The notes: generated by a model not told the origin, from the letters alone. A stretch of DNA of 64,000 nucleotides from Flavobacterium cerinum (GCF_024496085.1 NZ_CP101751.1:3162001-3226000), one strand, 5' to 3'; shown: positions 1 to 9,350, numbered from the stretch's first letter. Translations and numbers: made by a program.

Positions 1-1
1 T

Positions 2-1471
2 AATCCGGTAACTAAAAAAGCGGAAACCATTACGATTGGTGAAATCATTCTGCTAAAACCGGGCGAAAAACTAGCATTAGACGGTAGACTTTTATCCGAT
101 TCCGCTACTTTTAACACAGCCGCTCTAACCGGCGAAAGTAAACCGGATACAAAGCGCAAAGGCGACATCGTATTAGCCGGAATGATCAATTTGAATACAA
201 CCGGTCATGTGGAAGTAACAACTGCTTATACCGACAGTAAATTATCCAAAATTCTGGAAATGGTACAGGAAGCTACAGCCAAAAAAGCGCCAACGGAATT
301 ATTTATCCGGAAATTTGCTAATATCTACACTCCTATTGTCGTATTTCTGGCCATTGGAATTTGTCTTTTGCCTTTATTTTTTGTTTCAGACTATAATTTC
401 AACGACTGGTTATACCGCGCTTTGGTGTTCCTTGTTGTATCCTGTCCGTGTGCCCTGGTGATTTCCATTCCACTTGGTTATTTTGGTGGAATCGGTGCTG
501 CCAGTAAAAACGGAATTCTGTTTAAAGGCTCGACCTTTTTAGATACAATGGCTGCAATACAAGCTGTCGTGATGGATAAAACCGGTACGCTTACCAAAGG
601 TGTTTTTAAAGTGCAGGAAGTCGTAGCAACCGGCATTACCGAAAACGAACTGGTTCAATATACCGCTGCTTTGGAAACCCATTCTACACATCCGGTGGGA
701 ACGGCTATTATTGCCTATGCCAACGGATTGGAAAAGACGGTAACAGTAAGTGATGTTGAAGAAATTGCCGGCCATGGTTTACAAGGCGTTGTAAATGGTA
801 AAACAATAGTAGCCGGTAATCTAAAACTGCTTAAAAAATTCGGCATTTCCTATGATACGGCTATTGAAAACACGCCTTATACTATTATCGCAGTCGCTTT
901 AGACGGACAATATGCCGGTTATTTTCTGATTTCCGATGAAATTAAGGAAGATGCGCCACAGGCTATTGCCAATTTACATCAACTGGGAATTAAAACCGTT
1001 ATGCTTTCGGGTGACAAACAAGCTGTTGTAACCGCAGTCGCAAAGGAACTCAATATTGATGTCGCCTATGGTGATTTGTTACCGGAAAACAAGGTCGAAA
1101 AAGTACAGCAGTTAAAAGATCAGAACCTTAAACTGGCTTTTGTAGGCGATGGTGTTAACGATGCTCCGGTTGTTGCTTTAGCCGATGCCGGTATCGCAAT
1201 GGGCGGTCTGGGAAGTGATGCCACTATTGAAACCGCCGATATTGTAATTCAAAACGATCAGCCTTCTAAAATATATACCGCTATTTCGATTGGTAAAAAA
1301 ACCAAACAGATTGTCTGGCAAAACATAGGAATGGCTTTTGTTGTAAAAGCTTTTGTATTAATCCTCGGTGCCGGCGGACTCGCTACGATGTGGGAAGCTG
1401 TATTTGCCGATGTAGGCGTTGCATTATTAGCCATCCTGAATGCTGTTCGAATACAGAAAATGAAATTCTAA
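2..1471 (+). CDS. Heavy-metal P1B-type ATPase (ZntA/CadA-like), 5' end cut by window
   Basis: The frame is open from the first bases of the window, so the gene begins upstream. Visible P-type ATPase landmarks, in order, are the TGES actuator motif (about bases 137-148), the metal-binding SCPCAL motif in a membrane helix (about 440-457), the phosphorylation site DKTGT (about 574-588), the HP locus motif HSTHPVG of the nucleotide-binding domain, and the hinge GDGVNDAP (about 1145-1170). The last membrane segment has a DVG triad, which in this family goes with Zn/Cd/Pb exporters (subtype 1B-2). The expected role is ATP-driven export of divalent metal across the inner membrane. The N-terminal metal-binding region is not in view. 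Confidence 0.93.
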   Translation, partial: NPVTKKAETITIGEIILLKPGEKLALDGRLLSDSATFNTAALTGESKPDTKRKGDIVLAGMINLNTTGHVEVTTAYTDSKLSKILEMVQEATAKKAPTELFIRKFANIYTPIVVFLAIGICLLPLFFVSDYNFNDWLYRALVFLVVSCPCALVISIPLGYFGGIGAASKNGILFKGSTFLDTMAAIQAVVMDKTGTLTKGVFKVQEVVATGITENELVQYTAALETHSTHPVGTAIIAYANGLEKTVTVSDVEEIAGHGLQGVVNGKTIVAGNLKLLKKFGISYDTAIENTPYTIIAVALDGQYAGYFLISDEIKEDAPQAIANLHQLGIKTVMLSGDKQAVVTAVAKELNIDVAYGDLLPENKVEKVQQLKDQNLKLAFVGDGVNDAPVVALADAGIAMGGLGSDATIETADIVIQNDQPSKIYTAISIGKKTKQIVWQNIGMAFVVKAFVLILGAGGLATMWEAVFADVGVALLAILNAVRIQKMKF

Positions 1472-1478
1472 CACACTT

Positions 1479-1539
1479 ACACCTGACAGGTTTCTAAAAC
1501 CTGTCAGGTGTTAATACGGTTTTTAAAACCTGTCAGGTG
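1479..1539. repeat. Palindromic intergenic repeat (CACCTGACAGG family), one full and one half copy
   Basis: A near-perfect hairpin with 15-base arms (1479-1493 and 1497-1511, core CACCTGACAGGTTT) follows the ATPase stop. A second right-half copy lies at 1518-1539. A degenerate relative occurs at 23239-23275. The hairpin could also act as a transcription terminator for the ATPase gene. Confidence 0.8.
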
Positions 1540-1622
1540 CAATGTTATAACTCTTTCGTAAAATACTACAACCTTTTTCCGGGTTTATTCCAATATTTTC
1601 GTCTTTCTAAATCTAGTTAATT

Positions 1623-2285
1623 ATGACACCTTTATCTCCTTTAGAAACCGGTATACAATTGCGGAAACCGGAAGGCGAAAACGGCATTGCAATCGGACGT
1701 GATATGAATCGTTCCAACAGTCAGATGTATAATGACCTGTTTTCTTTACTACACTTAAAAGACAATGATATCCTACTGGAAACCGGTTACGGAAACGGTA
1801 TTCATTTCCCGAATTATTTCGCTACCGAAAAAGCCATCACGTTATATGGTATGGATTATTCCGAAGTAATGTATCAGGAAGCAGTTAAAAATAATGAATC
1901 AGCGATAAAAGAGGGTAAAATCATCGTGGAATACGGCGATATTAAAGATTCTAACTATCCGTCCAATCAGTTTGATCATATTATTGCGCTAAATACCGTT
2001 TATTTCTGGGAACCGTTGGAAACCTATCTTAAAGTATTACATCGAATACTAAAACCCGGCGGAAAACTCTATATCGGCTACCGACCTAAGCGCGTTTTAC
2101 ATAACGTTGATTTTGTACAACACGGTTTTTCGCTATATGATGAGGCCGTTTTAAACGAACAACTTCTGAAGTCCGGTTTTGAAATCATTCAGGAGTATCA
2201 GAACGATTACACTAAAATGACCGTAACCGGTCAGCCACTCAACAGTACCGATCTGATCACTATAAGTATAAAAAAAGAGGCTTAA
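1623..2285 (+). CDS. Class I SAM-dependent methyltransferase
   Basis: This 220-residue protein has a Rossmann-type methyltransferase pattern. A glycine-rich motif I (LLETGYGNG, about residue 56) is followed by an acidic end of strand 2 (LYGMDYSE), a motif IV-like FDHIIALNTVYFW, and LKPGGKLYIGY, the usual post-motif loop. The substrate cannot be told from sequence. The gene stands alone, converges with ettA and shares a bidirectional hairpin with it; its TAA stop lies inside that hairpin. Confidence 0.82.
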   Translation: MTPLSPLETGIQLRKPEGENGIAIGRDMNRSNSQMYNDLFSLLHLKDNDILLETGYGNGIHFPNYFATEKAITLYGMDYSEVMYQEAVKNNESAIKEGKIIVEYGDIKDSNYPSNQFDHIIALNTVYFWEPLETYLKVLHRILKPGGKLYIGYRPKRVLHNVDFVQHGFSLYDEAVLNEQLLKSGFEIIQEYQNDYTKMTVTGQPLNSTDLITISIKKEA

Positions 2286-2295
2286 AAGCCTCTTT
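2274..2295. terminator. Bidirectional terminator-like hairpin
   Basis: Arms AAAGAGGCTT and AAGCCTCTTT are separated by two bases, with A-rich sequence on one side and T-rich on the other. It sits between two convergent genes. Confidence 0.75.
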
Positions 2296-2299
2296 CTTA

Positions 2300-3994
2300 C
2301 TATCCTCGGATCAATTTTTTGTATTTAATACGTGTTGGCGTTAAATCACCTCCAAGACGTTTCTTTTTATTTTCTTCATAGTCAGAGAAACTTCCTTCAA
2401 AGAAATAAACCTGTGAATCGCCTTCAAATGCCAGGATATGCGTACAAATCCTGTCCAGGAACCAACGGTCGTGGGAAATTACTACAGCACAACCGGCGAA
2501 ATTTTCCAAACCTTCTTCTAAAGCACGAAGTGTATTGATATCCAAATCATTCGTTGGCTCATCCAGTAACAATACGTTTCCTTCTTCTTTCAACGTCATG
2601 GCTAAATGCAAACGGTTACGTTCTCCTCCGGAAAGTGTCGCTACCTTTTTATTCTGGTCACTTCCTCCGAAATTAAAACGGGATAAATACGCTCTGGAAT
2701 TTACCTGACGTCCTCCCATCATAACCAATTCCTGTCCATCGCAGAAGTTTTCCCAAATAGACTTATTCGGATCGATATTGGAATGCGACTGATCTACATA
2801 AGCGATTTTAGCCGTATCACCGATGATAAACTCACCGCTATCCGGATTTTCTTCTCCCATAATCATTCGGAAAATTGTTGACTTACCGGCACCATTCGGA
2901 CCGATAATCCCTACAATTCCCGCTTGTGGTAATGTAAAATTCAGGTTTTCGTATAATAGTTTATCACCAAATGCTTTTGAAACGCCTTTTGCTTCAATTA
3001 CATTTGTTCCTAAACGCGGACCATTCGGGATGTAGATTTCTAATTTCTCATCCAATTGTTTTTGGTCTTCATTTAATAATTTATCGTAGTTCTGTAAACG
3101 GGCTTTTTGTTTCGTCTGACGCCCTTTGGCTCCCTGACGTACCCAATCTAACTCTCTTTCTAATGTTTTTCTACGTTTGGACGCTACTTTTTCTTCCTGT
3201 TCCATACGTTTTGATTTCTGATCCAACCAGGAAGAATAGTTTCCTTTCCACGGAATACCTTCACCACGGTCTAATTCTAAAATCCATCCGGCTACATTAT
3301 CCAGGAAATAACGGTCGTGGGTTACAGCAATTACCGTTCCCGCATATTGTTGTAAGTGTTGCTCTAACCATAGTACGCTTTCCGCATCCAAGTGGTTGGT
3401 AGGCTCATCTAATAATAATACATCCGGTTGTTGTAATAATAGTCGGCATAAAGCAACACGACGACGTTCTCCTCCGGATAATACTTTGATTGGCGTATCC
3501 GGTTCCGGCGTACGTAACGCATCCATTGCGATTTCCAGTTTGGTATCCAGTTCCCACGCTCCTACTGCATCAATTTTATCCTGAAGTTCTGCCTGACGAT
3601 CCATTAATTTCTGCATCTTATCCGCATCTTCGTATACTTCCGGCAATCCGAACATATCGTTGATTTTATTAAACTCATCCAGGATTGCTACAGTCTCGGC
3701 CACCCCTTCGCGAACGATTTCGATAACGGTTTTGGTTTCGTCTAATTGCGGTTCCTGCTCCAGATAACCTACGGTATAACCCGGTGCAAAAACGACATCA
3801 CCCTGATAGTTTTTGTCAACTCCGGCGATGATTTTTAATAAGGATGATTTACCCGATCCGTTTAATCCCAGAATACCGATTTTAGCTCCGTAGAAAAAAC
3901 TCAGATAAATGTCTTTTAAAACCTGCTTATTCGTGCTCGAGTAGGTTTTACTTACCCGTGACATCGAAAATATTACTTTCTTATCGTCTGACAT
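2300..3994 (-). CDS. ettA: Energy-dependent translational throttle protein EttA (ABC-F)
   Basis: This 564-residue soluble protein has two ABC domains and no membrane segments, as ABC-F proteins do. The first domain shows Walker A GLNGSGKSS, signature LSGGERRR and Walker B LLLDEPTNHLD. The second shows GPNGAGKST, LSGGERNR and LLLDEPTNDLD. A charged linker rich in Lys/Arg lies between them, and the arm insert sits in domain 1. Length and sequence fit EttA, which binds the ribosomal E site and gates entry into elongation according to the ATP/ADP ratio. The gene is monocistronic, with a promoter-like site about 30 bases upstream of its start. Confidence 0.95.
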   Translation of the reverse strand: MSDDKKVIFSMSRVSKTYSSTNKQVLKDIYLSFFYGAKIGILGLNGSGKSSLLKIIAGVDKNYQGDVVFAPGYTVGYLEQEPQLDETKTVIEIVREGVAETVAILDEFNKINDMFGLPEVYEDADKMQKLMDRQAELQDKIDAVGAWELDTKLEIAMDALRTPEPDTPIKVLSGGERRRVALCRLLLQQPDVLLLDEPTNHLDAESVLWLEQHLQQYAGTVIAVTHDRYFLDNVAGWILELDRGEGIPWKGNYSSWLDQKSKRMEQEEKVASKRRKTLERELDWVRQGAKGRQTKQKARLQNYDKLLNEDQKQLDEKLEIYIPNGPRLGTNVIEAKGVSKAFGDKLLYENLNFTLPQAGIVGIIGPNGAGKSTIFRMIMGEENPDSGEFIIGDTAKIAYVDQSHSNIDPNKSIWENFCDGQELVMMGGRQVNSRAYLSRFNFGGSDQNKKVATLSGGERNRLHLAMTLKEEGNVLLLDEPTNDLDINTLRALEEGLENFAGCAVVISHDRWFLDRICTHILAFEGDSQVYFFEGSFSDYEENKKKRLGGDLTPTRIKYKKLIRG

Positions 3995-4026
3995 GTTAGA
4001 ATGTATTTTAGTATCTATTTAGACAG

Positions 4027-4034
4027 CAAATATA
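4027..4034 (-). promoter_or_regulatory. Putative -7 promoter element for ettA
   Basis: On the minus strand this reads TATATTTG, matching the Bacteroidota TAnnTTTG element. It lies 33 bases before the ettA start codon. No clear TTG -33 element was seen at the usual spacing. Confidence 0.6.
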
Positions 4035-4129
4035 AGTGAAATACGATAGAATAAAAATTAAGGAGTGCATAGTTACGATAATTCATTCTTGTTTTGATTA
4101 CTTTGAATTTTTTATGTCACGAAGTTGAA

Positions 4130-4137
4130 TATATTTG
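4130..4137 (+). promoter_or_regulatory. Putative -7 promoter element for the secreted esterase gene
   Basis: TATATTTG is an exact TAnnTTTG match, 32 bases before the ATG at 4170. It decides the start: the longest open frame begins at a TTG at 4125, which would lie upstream of the transcription start. Confidence 0.65.
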
Positions 4138-4169
4138 TATTACAAACTATCATTACTTTACATCAACTC

Positions 4170-5279
4170 ATGAAATTTCTAAAATATCTAATCCTTTTTA
4201 TCCCTTTTGCTTCTTTTTCTCAAAGCGTAGACGAATTAATCGGTCAGGCGCAACATGCCTATAGCGGTAAAAACTATAAAATGGCTTCGGAAAATTACCA
4301 AAAAGCGATTGCCTTACAGGATATCGGAAACTATTTTGTCTATTATTATGCGGCTTTGACAGCCAATTTGAATAAAGAAGAAGACCTTGCTCTAAAAATG
4401 TTGCAACAATCCGTTTCAAAAGGCTTGGGACAGGAAGACAATGAAATCGATTTTATCGAAAAGATGCCGGAATTTGCTAATTTACATGATCGAAGCGAAT
4501 GGAAAAGCATTCTTTCGCAGATGAGAAACCGAAATACGGAGATCAAAGAAAAGGCTCGTAAAGTAACGGAAGACTGGAAGAAAAGTATTTACGACAATAA
4601 AGCGATAAAACCCGGTTTTACACTACTCTTCCAGAAAATTGACACGATCGATTTTCCGTATCTCGTTTATGTTCCAAAAAGTCCAAAACAAAAAAACAAA
4701 TTACCGTTGATTGTTTATCTTCACGGCGGTACCGGATCACAGGATTTTAAAGAGCTTTATGAAAATCCGGAGATTCAAACCGAACCCATTTTTACTTCCG
4801 CCCGCTTTTTAAATGCTATTGTAATTTATCCGATTGCCCGGGAATCTTTTAGCTGGTATAACAACAAAAAATCTCTGGAAAGTATTGTGCAAATTGTTTC
4901 CGGTTTTGAATCGAAATTCAAATACGACAAAAAGAACGTTATATTGGGCGGTATGTCTATTGGCGGACGAGCGACCTTTTGGTTTGCCGAACATCAGCCG
5001 AAATTGTTTAAAGGATTCTATACGTTCTCCGGAATTCCGGAACTAGACTTTGAAAAACTGGATTTTAGTAAGTTTGATACTACCCGACCGATTATCAGTG
5101 TGAATGCGAAAGATGATACCACCTATAAATTGGATGATGTTCAAAAAATTTACAATCAGCATAAATTTGACAAATGGACATTGGAAGTATTAGAAAAAGG
5201 TACGCACGGTTTTATTTATAATTCACAAGTCGACGGTCAGGAGATTGTAACAGAAACACTCAAAAAACTGTTAGATTAA
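4170..5279 (+). CDS. Secreted alpha/beta-hydrolase (esterase-like) with N-terminal TPR-like segment
   Basis: The chosen ATG at 4170 gives a signal peptide (KFLKYLILFIPFASFSQS). Residues about 20-110 look like TPR-type helical repeats (SGKNYKMASENYQKAI). The C-terminal half is an alpha/beta-hydrolase: an HGG oxyanion-type loop (LIVYLHGGTG), the nucleophile elbow GGMSIGGRA (GxSxG), an acidic NAKDDT segment and a final GTHGF histidine complete a plausible Ser-Asp-His triad. It resembles secreted esterases or peptidases of the esterase D/PHB depolymerase type. It probably forms an operon with the lipoprotein gene 13 bases downstream. The substrate is unknown. Confidence 0.75.
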   Translation: MKFLKYLILFIPFASFSQSVDELIGQAQHAYSGKNYKMASENYQKAIALQDIGNYFVYYYAALTANLNKEEDLALKMLQQSVSKGLGQEDNEIDFIEKMPEFANLHDRSEWKSILSQMRNRNTEIKEKARKVTEDWKKSIYDNKAIKPGFTLLFQKIDTIDFPYLVYVPKSPKQKNKLPLIVYLHGGTGSQDFKELYENPEIQTEPIFTSARFLNAIVIYPIARESFSWYNNKKSLESIVQIVSGFESKFKYDKKNVILGGMSIGGRATFWFAEHQPKLFKGFYTFSGIPELDFEKLDFSKFDTTRPIISVNAKDDTTYKLDDVQKIYNQHKFDKWTLEVLEKGTHGFIYNSQVDGQEIVTETLKKLLD

Positions 5280-5292
5280 TATAGCAATCATC

Positions 5293-5889
5293 ATGAAGTA
5301 TCTAAAACAAGATATGATGCGGCTATTGACCGGTCTTTTACTACTGCCTTTTTTCTATAGTTGTGCCAGTTATGAAAACAAACAGGTTCGCAAAAATGCA
5401 GTTCAACTTCATGAATCCGAGATCAACCGGTTTAACGGAACATACGAACTGTATCCGGATATCGACTATGATCATAAAGATAATCCCAAATCGTCGGAAA
5501 AGTGGGCTTCCAAATTGCATCTGCCAAGCGCTATCGATAATCGGTCAACCGTATATGATAGTCTGAAACAATATACGGTTCGATTAAATGTATTGGATAA
5601 AAACACCATGCAATTTATCGTTCATGATCAGCAAAAACCAGTTGACACCATTCTGCTAAAAGGAAAACTAAAGCGTAACGGTCTGTTTTATTTTAAAAAT
5701 TTAGAAGTTAAATCGCATGGCGTTCCTTATCTTTTTGGCGGTACGCAAAGTAATAAATCACGGATCGGATTAACAGCCGACAATGGTTTGCTTGTCAATC
5801 AGGCTTACGATAATTCCGGAGCGCTATTGCTTATTTTCTGGTCGGGTAATGCTTATAATTCAACGTTACATTATAAACGAATCGAATAA
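5293..5889 (+). CDS. Hypothetical lipoprotein
   Basis: This 198-residue protein has a lipoprotein signal (LLLLPFFYSCAS, cysteine at about residue 24). The mature part is beta-rich and carries no motif I recognise. It follows the secreted esterase after 13 bases, so the two are probably co-transcribed and act in the same compartment. A strong hairpin ends the unit. Confidence 0.75.
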   Translation: MKYLKQDMMRLLTGLLLLPFFYSCASYENKQVRKNAVQLHESEINRFNGTYELYPDIDYDHKDNPKSSEKWASKLHLPSAIDNRSTVYDSLKQYTVRLNVLDKNTMQFIVHDQQKPVDTILLKGKLKRNGLFYFKNLEVKSHGVPYLFGGTQSNKSRIGLTADNGLLVNQAYDNSGALLLIFWSGNAYNSTLHYKRIE

Positions 5890-5891
5890 GA

Positions 5892-5917
5892 AAAAGGTGG
5901 TCATATAACCACCTTTT
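5892..5917. terminator. Bidirectional terminator hairpin
   Basis: Perfect 10-base arms AAAAGGTGGT and ACCACCTTTT with a six-base loop lie between the convergent lipoprotein and SDR genes. Confidence 0.85.
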
Positions 5918-5922
5918 GTATT

Positions 5923-6675
5923 TTAACGGATTACAGCTATTCCGGCATCTACTTTTAATTCTGCACCATGAATATAAGATGCGGCATCCGAAGCCAGGAA
6001 AAGTACCGCTTCTGCGATTTCTTCCGGTTCTCCTTGTCGTTTAAACGGAATCGTAGGAATCAGATTGGTTACCGCTTCTTCGATCTGTTGCGTATTAAGT
6101 CCCGTATTGCTGTAAATATTGGTTTTAATATGCCCCGGACTGATTCCGTTCACGCGAATTCCTTTTGTAACCAATTCAGCCGCAAAAGTCTTAATAAACG
6201 ACTGTACCGCTGATTTAGCAGCCGAATAAACCGAAAAATTAGGGATTCCGACTTCCGTTACAAAAGAAGTATTAAAAATGATACTACTTCCCGGTTTTAG
6301 TAGCGGTAAAAGCTGTTGTACGGCAAAAAAAGGCCCTTTAACCAACATCGAAAATAATTCGTCAAAATGAGCCTCATCTGCATTTTCGACAGCTGCAAAC
6401 CGACCGTATCCGGCATTCAGAAAAACCAGATCCAATGTATTGGTCAGCTCTTGCACCTGTTTGCGTAATTGGGTTAAATCCTGCCAGTTACCGGCATTAG
6501 AAACTAAACCATAACTGCTTTCCCCTAATTGTTCAGTTGCTTTAGTTACTGTTTCGATACTCCTTCCGGTAATAATTACGTGTCCGCCTTCGGCTATAAA
6601 CTGTCTGGCAGTAGCCAGGCCCATTCCGTTGGTTCCACCGGTTATCAGTGCCCATTTGTTTTGAAATCGTTGCAT
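5923..6675 (-). CDS. SDR-family NAD(P)-dependent oxidoreductase
   Basis: This 250-residue classical short-chain dehydrogenase shows cofactor motif TGGTNGMG (TGxxxGxG, about residue 13), a NAG-type segment (LNAGYG), catalytic S...YSAAK (Tyr and Lys of YxxxK, about residue 150) and the GISPGHI segment after it. It probably oxidises or reduces a small alcohol or ketone with NAD(P); the substrate is not predictable. It is a single gene, converging with the lipoprotein gene through a shared terminator. Confidence 0.9.
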   Translation of the reverse strand: MQRFQNKWALITGGTNGMGLATARQFIAEGGHVIITGRSIETVTKATEQLGESSYGLVSNAGNWQDLTQLRKQVQELTNTLDLVFLNAGYGRFAAVENADEAHFDELFSMLVKGPFFAVQQLLPLLKPGSSIIFNTSFVTEVGIPNFSVYSAAKSAVQSFIKTFAAELVTKGIRVNGISPGHIKTNIYSNTGLNTQQIEEAVTNLIPTIPFKRQGEPEEIAEAVLFLASDAASYIHGAELKVDAGIAVIR

Positions 6676-6756
6676 TGTATTTGTTTTAAATTACAATACA
6701 AAAATGGATGATCAAGTATTTAATCCCAACCCGATTCTTGCGGTCTTACCAACGGA

Positions 6757-7119
6757 TCAGAAGACTTCAACCCGAATGGCAGAACTGGCCGAATAGCAAT
6801 TGGTAAACGTATTATCAAAAAATACGCGTCCGTAGGCATTTAGAGCAACGTTTCCGGTGTACGTCAGTATGTTGTTGACAAAAATTCTGAAGTTAAAACT
6901 GGTAGCGATGTTTAAATTGTTTATTATTTCGAAGTTATTCACACAGGTGTGTACTCCATTAATAACATCGTAGGAAAAGATAAAATTATGCGGATTTGCT
7001 CCAACAGAATTCAGCACATTAATTGTTGCATAAGCCTGATTATAAGGCTGTGCCTGCATTTTTGTCGGCGCTATTGCAAACAAAAGCAGGAATACGGTTT
7101 TTAGTAAAAGTGATTTCAT
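6757..7119 (-). CDS. Small secreted hypothetical protein
   Basis: This 120-residue protein starts with a clear signal peptide ending near KMQAQ. The mature part (about 96 residues) is rich in Asn, aromatic and beta-branched residues (NFEIINNLN, NAYGRVFFDN) and has two cysteines that could form a disulfide. I do not recognise the family. It diverges from the PAS-LuxR regulator across a 247-base region containing two inverted repeats, so regulation by that protein is possible but unproven. Confidence 0.7.
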   Translation of the reverse strand: MKSLLLKTVFLLLFAIAPTKMQAQPYNQAYATINVLNSVGANPHNFIFSYDVINGVHTCVNNFEIINNLNIATSFNFRIFVNNILTYTGNVALNAYGRVFFDNTFTNCYSASSAIRVEVF

Positions 7120-7285
7120 TATTTAATTGTTTATGATTACTACACAAAATGCCTCAATATTCACTATACTATTTCTATTCTGAGTTTTGATCAAAATCAA
7201 TAAAAAATCAACCAATTAGAAAATTTACAGGCATTACAATCGACTACAATCAATCTTAACTCTAATTTATTTTAAATTTCTTAAC

Positions 7286-7332
7286 AAAAAATCACTAGTA
7301 TTAGCGATTTTTTAATTCTCAAATTGAGAATT
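7286..7332. promoter_or_regulatory. Two adjacent inverted repeats upstream of the LuxR-type regulator
   Basis: First, 7286-7313 is a hairpin with arms AAAAAATCACTA and TAGCGATTTTTT (one mismatch). Directly next to it, 7314-7332 is a perfect 19-base palindrome AATTCTCAAATTGAGAATT. The palindrome ends 34 bases before the regulator start, a plausible operator position. Confidence 0.5.
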
Positions 7333-7366
7333 TTATTTATTTTTACATATAATCTTTCAATCCGAT

Positions 7367-8143
7367 ATGGAATTACTTCAATTCAATACGATGAAAAAAA
7401 CCTGGCATCAGATAGCCCGGTATCACGATGGTAATACACCACCGTCTTTTGAATTGGAGGTTTATAAAAAGCTGTTGAATTTCTTCCATATCGGAGCGTT
7501 CTACTACTATATTGTGAACTTACCGCATGTTACAATAGAATTTGTAAGTGATTCCGTTAAAACTGTTTTAGGGATTGGTACTACCTCCGATTTTAATGTC
7601 GAATATATACTAAGTAATATTCATCCGGATGATTTAAATCGGTTTATGGCGTATGAACAACAAGTTACCGCATTTTTTAATGCGTTACCGCCGGATAAAG
7701 TCTTAAAATATAAAGTGAGTTATGACTATCGTTTACGATGTGCCGATCGTTCCTATAAATGGATTCTGATGCAAACCGTAACGATACAAAGTGATGAAAA
7801 GGGATCTGTAATTCGAGTATTGGGAATACAAACTGATATCACCCATCTTAAATCCGATAATAAGCCTTCCGGACTTTCTTTTATAGGCCTTGACGGAGAG
7901 CCTTCTTATTATAACGTAGGCGAACTAAACACAAAATCATCTGCTTCAAAAACGCTTTTCACCTGTCGGGAGCGTCAAATTTTACAATTAATCGTTACCG
8001 GAAAAAGCACCAATGAAATTGCCGATTTACTGAATATTTCCCGGCATACCGTTAATACACACCGGAAAAATATTCTTTCCAAATCGGATTGTAAAAGTCT
8101 TGTTGAATTAGGTTCAAAAGCGATACGGGAAGGTTGGATATAA
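7367..8143 (+). CDS. PAS domain / LuxR-type HTH transcriptional regulator
   Basis: This 258-residue protein has a PAS-3-like fold in its N-terminal two thirds (IHPDDLNRF, YRLRCADRSYKWIL, RVLGIQTDIT) and a GerE/LuxR helix-turn-helix at the C-terminus (LFTCRERQILQLIVTGKS then EIADLLNISRHTVNTHRKNI, about residues 195-245). It has no receiver domain, so it probably senses a ligand or redox state through PAS rather than by phosphorylation. A 19-base palindrome just upstream suggests autoregulation. The effector is unknown. Confidence 0.88.
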   Translation: MELLQFNTMKKTWHQIARYHDGNTPPSFELEVYKKLLNFFHIGAFYYYIVNLPHVTIEFVSDSVKTVLGIGTTSDFNVEYILSNIHPDDLNRFMAYEQQVTAFFNALPPDKVLKYKVSYDYRLRCADRSYKWILMQTVTIQSDEKGSVIRVLGIQTDITHLKSDNKPSGLSFIGLDGEPSYYNVGELNTKSSASKTLFTCRERQILQLIVTGKSTNEIADLLNISRHTVNTHRKNILSKSDCKSLVELGSKAIREGWI

Positions 8144-8193
8144 AATTCTATTCAGGAAAACATTCACATATTCTACAACAATCTCTGATACAA

Positions 8194-8952
8194 TTAGAAT
8201 GTTCGGTCATCTAACCATGTGGTATCATCATGCGTGATCCATTTGTTATTTTCAAATCGATATGTAACTGTGATCTTTTGAGTATGTTGAACCTGAAAGT
8301 CGGAATCTTCGTTTAATTTTCCTTCTTCTAAGGTATAATGCACTAAAAGGGTGTCTTTTTTAGCTACAATCCAACTATCCAGTTTCTGCGATAATCCATT
8401 AAAACCAAGAGAGGACCATAAATCTACCGGTATTTCCAGAAATTCACCCTGTGCTAATTTATTTTGAAATAAATGGAGATAACCGGCACAATAACCCGAT
8501 CCGGTTGCACAGGTTTTTATTCCGAAAAAATGGCCGTATTTCTGAAATCCATCATAATAATTTCCCCAGCAACATGGATATGCTCCGTGATAAAAGCGTT
8601 CGGTGTCGACTATAGTACCGTTTTCTTTTATCTCAATAAGTAAATGGGTTTCAAAATTATATTTAGATGATAAATCTATGGTGCAAAAGTAATAGTGACC
8701 GGTTTCTTTTATTTTGTAATATTTGCCTATTGTGTCATTTTCTTTTGCGTGATTCCAATAGGAATCCACGGTATCCGTTAGCTTTTTAGTTAACAGAAAT
8801 AGAAGTCCCTCCTTTTTAGTCACAAAACCGGAATCTGCAACAAACAATGAAAAACCGGAATCTTTTTTAATCTGCCTATTTATATTTGAAGAACGCTGCT
8901 GACAAGCGATCAATAAAAAGAGAACAACTAAACAGTATAGTCCGTACTTCAT
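8194..8952 (-). CDS. Hypothetical lipoprotein
   Basis: This 252-residue protein has a lipoprotein signal (LFLLIACQQ, cysteine near residue 17). The mature domain includes a Cys-rich stretch (YPCCWGNYYDGF then KTCATGSGYCAGY) that may form disulfides. I do not recognise the family. It converges with the PAS-LuxR gene and is followed at a distance by unrelated small genes in the same direction. Confidence 0.7.
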   Translation of the reverse strand: MKYGLYCLVVLFLLIACQQRSSNINRQIKKDSGFSLFVADSGFVTKKEGLLFLLTKKLTDTVDSYWNHAKENDTIGKYYKIKETGHYYFCTIDLSSKYNFETHLLIEIKENGTIVDTERFYHGAYPCCWGNYYDGFQKYGHFFGIKTCATGSGYCAGYLHLFQNKLAQGEFLEIPVDLWSSLGFNGLSQKLDSWIVAKKDTLLVHYTLEEGKLNEDSDFQVQHTQKITVTYRFENNKWITHDDTTWLDDRTF

Positions 8953-9017
8953 TTTCTTCCGACTTTTATATCGTTTATTTTCAATACTATTCCGAATACA
9001 ACTTTTTTCATCCGTTG

Positions 9018-9350
9018 TTATTCAACTTCATCATAATCGTCCGTATTAAATACGATTTCGATTATTTCACTCATTTCAAGATCCCAAACACCGCCGGCAT
9101 CGTCTTCCCAATATTGAATACCTTCAAGATGCTCTTTGGTAACTTCATTTTCTCCGGTCTTTTTTCCGATGGAAAGCAGAAGCTGTTCGGCACTAACCGG
9201 TAAATGTTGTACTTCACATTCACTGTCCTGATACGCTACATGAATGATTTTTTCATTGTCAACCTCATCAATTCGCGTTATCGTTATATGACCGTTGGGC
9301 GTATTTTTCACATTCCAGCAATCCCCTACTTTTAATTTAAAATCCTGCAT
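9018..9350 (-). CDS. Hypothetical protein, small acidic cytoplasmic
   Basis: This 110-residue protein lacks a signal peptide or membrane helix and is rich in acidic residues. The N-terminus (KVGDCWNVKNTPNGHITITRID) looks like a small beta-barrel. I do not recognise a family. It lies 34 bases downstream of the DUF1398 gene on the same strand, so co-transcription is likely. Confidence 0.6.
   Translation of the reverse strand: MQDFKLKVGDCWNVKNTPNGHITITRIDEVDNEKIIHVAYQDSECEVQHLPVSAEQLLLSIGKKTGENEVTKEHLEGIQYWEDDAGGVWDLEMSEIIEIVFNTDDYDEVE

Noticed and set aside
2823..3402. Open frames on the strand opposite ettA
   Set aside because: They are antisense shadows of the well-conserved ABC-F gene, with no signal or motif of their own.
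4125..4169. Longer N-terminus of the secreted esterase starting at TTG
   Set aside because: A TATATTTG promoter element lies between the TTG and the signal-peptide ATG at 4170.
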